Positions 57,799 through 64,000 of a stretch of DNA of 64,000 bases are shown here, in pieces; position 1 is the stretch's first letter, and every line of letters starts with the position of its first letter. The translations under genes were made by a program, and so were the position numbers. This DNA is from Fagopyrum homotropicum (lineage: Eukaryota; Streptophyta; Magnoliopsida; Caryophyllales; Polygonaceae). The stretch covers positions 52,363,001 through 52,427,000 of the forward strand of contig BSWB01000002.1 of the NCBI GenBank assembly GCA_033239125.1, read 5' to 3'. The notes under the pieces are model-generated. The model saw nothing but the letters and a program-made list of their open reading frames with translations, made no database searches and was not told where the DNA came from.

Positions 57799-58056
57799 GA
57801 TGCTGGAAATGACTGAAATATAAAAAGGTCAAAGTACATGGATACCAAAATATGAAAAGTTGAAGACAACCACGTGGCAACTTAGAAGCCACACATTTAT
57901 CATAACACAATTTGTAACATAATGATACTCTTGTATGAATACTTTGTTTACATTCTGGAATATACAACAAACTTTCTTCTCTCATTACTCAGCTACATTC
58001 TCTCTTTCTTTGTTCATGGCTGTCACTGTGAGATTCCATGGTTACTCATTGTAACA
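57799..58056 (+). repeat. 5' LTR of a truncated Ty1/copia element
   Basis: Ends gtaaca at 58056 immediately before a tRNA-iMet primer site. The left end is provisionally the tgatgctgg at 57799, giving about 258 bp, a usual copia LTR length. The start is tentative, as there is no second LTR. Confidence 0.55.
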
Positions 58057-58072
58057 TGGTATCAAAGGTGCC
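58057..58072 (+). other. Primer binding site, tRNA-iMet (copia)
   Basis: tggtatcaaaggtgcc follows the LTR end directly; it matches TGGTATCARAG of plant copia elements. Confidence 0.85.
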
Positions 58073-59160
58073 ATGGCAGCTCACTCTGACGCTCGTGATT
58101 CTCCCCTCACATCTGATACTCGAGATCCTCTCGTTTCCGATAATCAGAATCATTCTAATTCCAGTGCCAATGGCAATTTATCCCAAATTTATTCAGAAAC
58201 TCCATTTTTCAATCAAATGTTCCTCCACCATTCAGACCCCCTTCCTCAAACTTGCTACGACATTAGTGAGTGAAACAAACTACACACGCTGGAAGCGTTC
58301 AGTTGAAGTCTCACTACTTGCAAAGATCAAGTTAGGTTTTGTCAATGGAAGTTGCAGACACCCAGACACAGATGCCAAATCCATTGCCAGATGGGAGTAG
58401 TGCAATAACATGATTATTTCATGGCTTCTACATACTGTAGAACGAGAAATTGCTGAATCGGTCCTCTATTGCAAGATTGCAGAACAGATCTGGCGAGAGC
58501 TCGCTGCAAGGTATGACAAGACTACTAGAACCAATCTATTTCAGATCCAAAAAGAATTGAGTTCAATTTCGCAAGGCAATACCTCTATTACCTTGCGCTT
58601 CACTAGACTGAAAAAGCTTTGGGATGAGTATATGTTAGCAATAGAAGACAAAGTTTGTTTCTGTGGTTCTAATGAAGTTGCAGGTTCGATTCTCAAGGAT
58701 CAACAAGTTATCCAATTCCTTGTTGGTGTCAATGACTCCTTTAACATGATGCGCTCAAATATCCTTATGATGCAGCCTTCTCCTAATCTTGATGAAGTCT
58801 ACAAAATTGTTCTTCAAGATGAAGCACATCGAGACCTTCACAGTACATCTTCTATTGATGAAGAAGCCACTGCTCTATATTCTCATAATAGAGGCTATTC
58901 TTCTCAACGCTAGAATTCTGCCAAAGGACAACAATCTTTTCACAAACCTATGTTTTGTGATCACTGCAAGGCCAAGAACCATAATATTGATAAGTGATGG
59001 AAGCTCCATGGTTATCCGACTGCAGCTGCTCCAGGAGTATTTTTTGTTACCATTGTAAAGTTGCAGGCCATGTTCTTGCAAAATGCTGGAAGGTGAATGG
59101 TTATCTAGCGGGACACAAATTGGCTGCTACTAGTCTTTCTCAAGAACATGGCCTAACTTT
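58073..59160 (+). pseudogene. Ty1/copia gag remnant
   Basis: Starts at the ATG right after the primer site. A frame change near 58230 and a TAG at 58398 interrupt it; the open stretch 58410-58913 carries the gag core (EIAESVLYC, IWRELAARY, RLKKLWDEY, FLVGVNDSFNMMRSNILMM). CX2CX4HX4C knuckles follow near 58957 and 59049; in the first the last Cys codon is TGA. Gag forms the particle that houses reverse transcription. Everything after about 59160 is lost, with no protease, integrase or RT and no 3' LTR. Confidence 0.85.
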
Positions 59161-59664
59161 ATAAATTGTTCAGATTTAATTAAAATATGTTGAATAAATT
59201 GTTCAGATTTAATTGTTAAAAATAATTCATAATATCCTAACTAAATTTATTGTTAAAGATTTAAATTAGTTTGTAAGTTGGAGCTATTTAAAGTTTGTAT
59301 CATACTTTATTCATAATTTTAGATTGTAGCTTTTAAAATCAATTTTTTTTATTTCAACAACGAGTTGCACAAAGAAATAATTATTTCAAACGGATATTTC
59401 AAACGATTGTATTGTTCTTCATTCTTTGAGCTATTTAATAGGTATATTATTCTTCGTTTATCTATTTATATGATCCAATATCATCAGTTTGTATGTTTTT
59501 TGGGTTGATTGTTCTCCGGATAATATAGTGATCAATGACGACATTTGCTCCAACTCGAGGATAAACCTCTAATGCACGCAAAAATGATATACCATGTCGT
59601 ATACTTTATAAATTTTCTTAAACAATCTTCTTTTAATTATAATATTTGATTTGAAAAAAACCTG
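59161..59664. other. AT-rich spacer, no gene
   Basis: A short direct repeat, aaattgttcagatttaatt, lies at 59163 and 59200. Nothing else recognised. Confidence 0.4.
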
Positions 59665-59771
59665 AAACATAACACAAAAACCCTTTTCTGCTTGGAGAAC
59701 GCGCTCCAACGCGCCACCCTCCCCCAGCCCAGCCCTACCCCATCCTATCCCTCCACCCCTTCCCTTTCGAC

Positions 59772-61506
59772 ATGGGCGGCTCGAAACGCTCTCGGAAACT
59801 GTCCATCAAACTATCCGACCTTGCCCCACCATCTTCGCGCACCACCAAACCTAAACCACCAGCAAGCTCATCCCCTACCAGTCCTTTCGAAAGTATCCCT
59901 GAGGAGTTCATCCGCTCGAACAACCACCGCCTCTCAAATTCTTCGTCCGCTCCCCCCCCCCCCCTCCTATCATATCAGAGGAACTCTTTCCCCCTCTCCC
60001 CACTCAAACACCTAACCCTCCTCCACCCAAAGCACTTGAGCCCATACAACCTACCTCCCCCTCTACTGACACTACCTCGCCATCCCCCTCCGCTCCTACC
60101 CCAGTCCCTGCTATTGCCACACCACCTCCCATTCCTATCATTTGCCCTGTGCAGACTGCTGTCGCCCAGGTCTCATCCCCTAGCAAGGCCTCCGAGCTCC
60201 TTCCTCACCCTCTCATGCCCAGTAATGTGGGAACCATAGGAAACATTTCATCTTCCTCCATGGGCTTGCATGCTGAGCATTTACTGCCCGTCATGCAGAC
60301 GGCCCCACCTCAAACCCTTTCATATGACCCCTCGCACGTTTCTCCTTCCTCCAAGTGCATGCATGCTGAGCAGTTACTCCCGGCCGTGCAGATGGCCCCA
60401 CCTCAATCCCCTGCACATGACCTCTCGTACGGGGACCTTATCCAAAAAGCTACTGCTTTAAAGCATATCCCTCTTCCCTATGTCCCTGGGCTCGAGGAAG
60501 GGATTATCCCCTTCACCATGGATGACGTTTCAGAAGCTATTAACAAATGGAGCTTGTCGCTAATAGGATTCCCGATTTGCCGTCCTATTTCATTCTCCAA
60601 GATGACTGCTTTCACTTCGCTGGCATGGAACTCTATCAAACAACCAAAAACTCTTCAGAACGACGATGGGATATTCATCTTCCACTTCGAGTCTGAGTCG
60701 GACCTTAATATTGTCCTACTTGGTAGCCCATGGATGCTGAATGAATCTTCAACCCTCTTGCTCAAACGTTGGCACAAAGGAATCAAGCTGGATTATCTAG
60801 TCTTACATCCATCCCCATATGGGCTACCTTATATGATCTTGATTTCCGCTTCTGGTTGCCAGGCATGCTTGCCAAGATCGGTTCTGCCATCGGAACCCCT
60901 CTTCTTACAAACTCCAACTCGGCTTTCCACGACAGACTTGGCTATGCCCGCATCCTCGTTGATGTTCATGCCTCCAAACCTTTACTCCGGGAGGTTGTCT
61001 TGAAAGGCCTTGAAAATGAGTCTATCACCCAAAAGATATCCTATGAATGGATCCCTCCGCATTGTCCTAAATGTCTCACCTTCGGCCACAGATGCCTGAC
61101 GATTCCTTCACCCACTCCCAAACCCGTTGCTCCACAACCGAAGGCATTCATCCGTCACAAGGCTCGTAATTTACGACCAGCTCCCCCACATTCCCTCTTG
61201 GAACCTATACTGCCAACTCCCGACGATTCACATCGTCTTCCTTTACCAAACTTCCCCCAATTGAAACCCCTTACCTCAACTCAACCATCCCCCCATGAAC
61301 AAACCGTCCCCACCATTCTCGCAACAGCTACCGTCTGTCCCTCTACCCTCCAAGTTACTCCCTCTTTCTCCCCAAACAACCTATCTACCACTCCCACAAC
61401 CACTCCTGATGGTAGCCTGCCTCCTGCTAAACATTCTGACCTACCCCCCTCTTCTTCCCTACCAGTAATCAAGGATTGTCTGGTACCAGTTCTGCAACCT
61501 CAATGA
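59772..61506 (+). pseudogene. LINE-B ORF1: Pro/Ser-rich, DUF4283 / zinc-knuckle protein
   Basis: Starts MGGSKRSRKLS at 59772 in one frame. A C-run at about 59951-59963 is the likely place of the first frame change, after which the frame 60149-61003 carries the DUF4283-type region (IPFTMDDVSEAINKW, NDDGIFIFHFESESD, GSPWMLN). A one-base loss near 60792 moves reading to the frame 60769-61506, with WATLYDLDFRFW, then IGTPL and CPKCLTFGHRC: a knuckle whose spacing after His is short by a few residues. A Pro/Thr-rich tail ends in a TGA at 61504-61506 overlapping the ORF2 start. Expected role: RNA binding in the element's particle. Confidence 0.82.
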
Positions 61507-64000
61507 ATGCACACATTGGTGCTTGGAATATCTGTGGCCTCAAACATCCAAACAAACAAAAGGCCATTCAGAATCTTGTCAAGAGACACTCCTTGGATCT
61601 CATTGCTATCCTCGAAACTCGCCTTAACAAGCAAAAGATGGTTTCACTCTCCCGTAACCACCTCCCTGGTTGGAAGCATGTTGCCAATATTGCTCACGCT
61701 CACAACTGCCGGATCTGGCTATGGTGGAACCCTCTGTCCATCCATGTAGTTCCCTTCCTTACCACCAATCAACTCATCCACTGTCATATCTCGCTTCCAC
61801 TTAATCACCCGTCCAACCATTTTTTCCTCAACTGCACCTTCATCTATGCAAATAACCTCCCTAATGAGAGAACTAGCCTATGGGACTCAATCTCTACCTT
61901 GAATCTCCTCAATCCTACTCCTTGGGTTTTGCTTGGAGACTTCAACGTGACCCTTTCTCCCGACGAGAAACTGACCAATGCTGGTCACTCTTTTGCTCAT
62001 ACATCTACAGAACTTGCCGACTGCTTTAGGTCTAACGACTTGTCGGATTACCCTTTCTCCGGCAGCAACTTCACATGGTACAACAAACAGGATGATAATC
62101 CCATCTGGTGAAAACTTGATCGGATCGTTGTCAAGGAGGGTTGGCTCTCCTCCTTCCACAATTCTTCTGCATTGTTTAATATCCATTACCTCTTGGACCA
62201 TTCTCCTTCTATCTTGACCCTTAACTCAAAAATTCCTGCTCCCAAGGCTCAGTTCCGGTTCAATAACTCATGGGCCGGCCATGAATACTTCCTCAATACC
62301 ATTGAGGACGTTTGGTGCAAACCACAGTATGGTCATCTGATGCATCAGCTGTATACGAAGCTCAAAGTCATTAAGCCTTTGCTCAAGAAATTCCCAAGTC
62401 AAAAAGTTGAAGACCTTTACTCTGTCATTAATGATACTAAATCGAAGCTAACTGCCCTTCAGCATGACCTCCAGGATAACCCCCTGGACCACGTCCTCTT
62501 GTGTGCTGAGCGTTCCACTATCTCTACTCTCACATCCCTCCTTAACCGCCTTCAGGCTGACCTTGCTCAACTGTCTAAAGCTAGATGGATCTCTTATGGA
62601 GACCAATGTACCTCTTACTTCTTCAAATCAATCCAAACCCGTCGGTGTGCTAATTCCATCTCTACTATCACTACCTCACTCAACACCATCTCCCACGACC
62701 CTTCTACAATTGCTTCAACCCTTATAAACCATTTCTCCTCCATCCTTACCTTCTCCTTATCACCCAGACCTCCTCTTCTGCCTTTCTCGCTTGGCTCAAC
62801 CCTTACCGTTCCTGATCTCCAGAATTTAAACAAGGCCTTCACTGAGAATGAGGTCAAGTCCACCATTTTCAATATGGGTATTAACAAGGCTCCGGGGCCA
62901 GACGGGTACAATTCACACTTTTTCAAGTCCTCATGGGCTATTACTGGTACTGACTTCTCCAAGGCAATCCTGGACTTTTTCCAGTCGGGCCAGCTCCTTA
63001 AGCAGATCAACCACACTTCCCTAACCCTCATTGCAAAAAACCCTAGCACTACCCTCTCCTCCCCTCCCACTATCGCCCGATCTCCTGTTGTAATGTGGCA
63101 TACAAAACCATTGCTAAAATGCTTGCCTCAAGGTTAAACTCTGTCCTGCAATCCATAATTGGTAGCTATCAGAGTGCATTTGTGAAGGGTCGATCGATAA
63201 AGCACAATATACTACTATGCCAGGAGATCTTCCGGAGGTATAATCAAGCCCACATCTCACCAAGATGTGCCTTCAAAGTCGACATCTCCAAGGCCTTTGA
63301 CACCATTGAACATGATTTCATCCTGCATTGCCTTGCTATGTACGATTTCCCTCCGCCCTTCATCAACCTTATCAAACAATGCATTTGTACGGCCACTTAT
63401 TCACTGAACCTCAACGGAACCTTGAGAGGCTTTTTCAAGGGGTCTCGTGGTCTCCGACAAGGCTGTCCCCTTTCCCCTCCTCTCTTTGTAATATGCATCG
63501 AAGCCCTCTCCCACATGATCCAAAATGCCACCACCAACCCCGACTTCAACCATCACCCCAGATGTCATGACCCATCCCTTACCCACCTATGTTTTGCTGA
63601 CGATTTGCTTCTCTTTTGCAGGGCTGACTATACTTCCATCTCCATTTTAAAAAATACTCTCGATGCCTTTGGTTCTCTCTCCGGTCTAATGATCAATACC
63701 GACAAGTCCCATATTTTCCTTGGTGGGCTTCCTCAAGCCGATAAAATCCACATCTCTGTTGGTCTCAATCTCCCCTTGGGTACTCTCCCTTTCATGTACC
63801 TCGGTGTCCCTATTGGCAGCAAACGTCTCAATGTTCGTGACTACCAAACCCTGATCCACAAGATTACATCCAAAATTAACTCTTGGCACGCTAGGAACCT
63901 GTCCTATGCGGGGCGTAAGCAAGTCATTACCTCCATCCTCTTTGCTATTCAGAACTACTGGAGTGCCGTCTACCTCATCCCTTTTACTGTCTTGAACAAG
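61503..64000 (+). pseudogene. LINE-B ORF2: endonuclease-reverse transcriptase, partial
   Basis: The ATG at 61503 begins MNAHIGAWNICGLKHP, the usual first strand of the APE-type endonuclease, with LETRL, LLGDFNV (about 61930) and LDHSPS (about 62197). A TGA at 62109 follows a Trp codon. A frame change near 63050-63070 separates INKAPGPDGYNSHFF and SLTLIAKN from YRPISCCNVAYK. From there the frame is open to the window end with SAFVKGRSI, motif A VDISKAFD (about 63280), GLRQGCPLSP (63449) and FADDLLLF (63595). zf-RVT and RNase H, if present, lie beyond 64000. Confidence 0.9.

Larger units (their letters stand above)
59665..64000 (+). mobile_element. LINE-B: second L1-type LINE, 3' part beyond the window
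   Basis: A sharp change from AT-rich flank to C-rich sequence near 59665 marks the 5' end; no target duplication can be tested because the 3' end is outside. It has the same ORF1-ORF2 plan as LINE-A but clearly different protein sequences, with a long Pro/Ser-rich ORF1. ORF1 has two frame changes; ORF2 has one stop and one frame change, so it is inactive but less decayed. Confidence 0.88.

Noticed and set aside
59692..60239. Pro/Ser-rich frames as an extensin-like cell-wall protein
   Set aside because: They lie in the variable N-terminal part of LINE-B ORF1 and lack SPPPP repeats and a signal peptide.
1..64000. tRNA, rRNA, microRNA or CRISPR features
   Set aside because: Looked for tRNA arms with CCA-proximal stems, rRNA cores and regularly spaced identical repeats; none convincing beyond the tandem repeats listed.

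Overview
This window reads as plant nuclear DNA, most likely from a eudicot. It is AT-rich and consists mostly of nested transposable elements of plant families: LINEs with a zf-RVT plus RNase H tail, Ty3/gypsy elements primed by tRNA-iMet or tRNA-Asp, Ty1/copia, hAT, MULE, Harbinger-like MITEs and a Helitron. I support one intact host gene, a three-exon dephospho-CoA kinase (COAE) at 48.2-50.5 kb. I see no tRNA, rRNA or CRISPR array.

Layout. 0-1.2 kb: host-like sequence with one unrecognised short ORF. 1.2-6.64 kb: complete but decayed LINE with a perfect 17-bp target duplication. 7.1-7.45 kb: array of A/T-stem hairpins. 7.7-11.6 kb: minus-strand hAT transposase split by an unresolved LTR-like insert (with a 30-bp minisatellite) and by a 1.25-kb MULE-like insert with a 9-bp duplication. 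11.6-16.25 kb: decayed Ty3/gypsy element with repeated ends. 16.25-17.64 kb, continued at 34.58-34.71 kb: about 75-bp monomers in a five-monomer higher-order order. 17.64-34.58 kb: a very young minus-strand array LTR-internal-LTR-internal-LTR (3141/3768/3141/3768/3120 bp) inserted in that satellite with one 5-bp duplication. It has a primer site and purine tract but no visible gag-pol, so it is LARD-like.

34.7-47.2 kb: repeats, gypsy and Athila-like remnants, a region dense in ATACGG/CCGTAT, a (TA)28 tract, a MULE transposase N-terminus, LTR pieces, a LINE tail and two nested MITEs. 47.2-50.5 kb: COAE, with a duplicated leader and a 357-bp MITE inserted about 155 bp upstream of the start codon. 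51.3-51.9 kb: non-autonomous Helitron. 53.7-57.8 kb: truncated gypsy LTR, then a minus-strand gypsy gag with LTR and tRNA-Asp-like primer site. 57.8-59.2 kb: truncated copia (LTR, primer site, gag). 59.7 kb to the end: a second LINE of a different family that runs off the window.

Most notable: the three-LTR array with a single target duplication; the five-monomer satellite; ATGA stop/start overlaps joining ORF1 and ORF2 in both unrelated LINEs; and a palindrome containing a splice-donor sequence conserved in three different LTRs. Only COAE appears to be a working host gene. All assignments come from reading the sequence; no database search was run.
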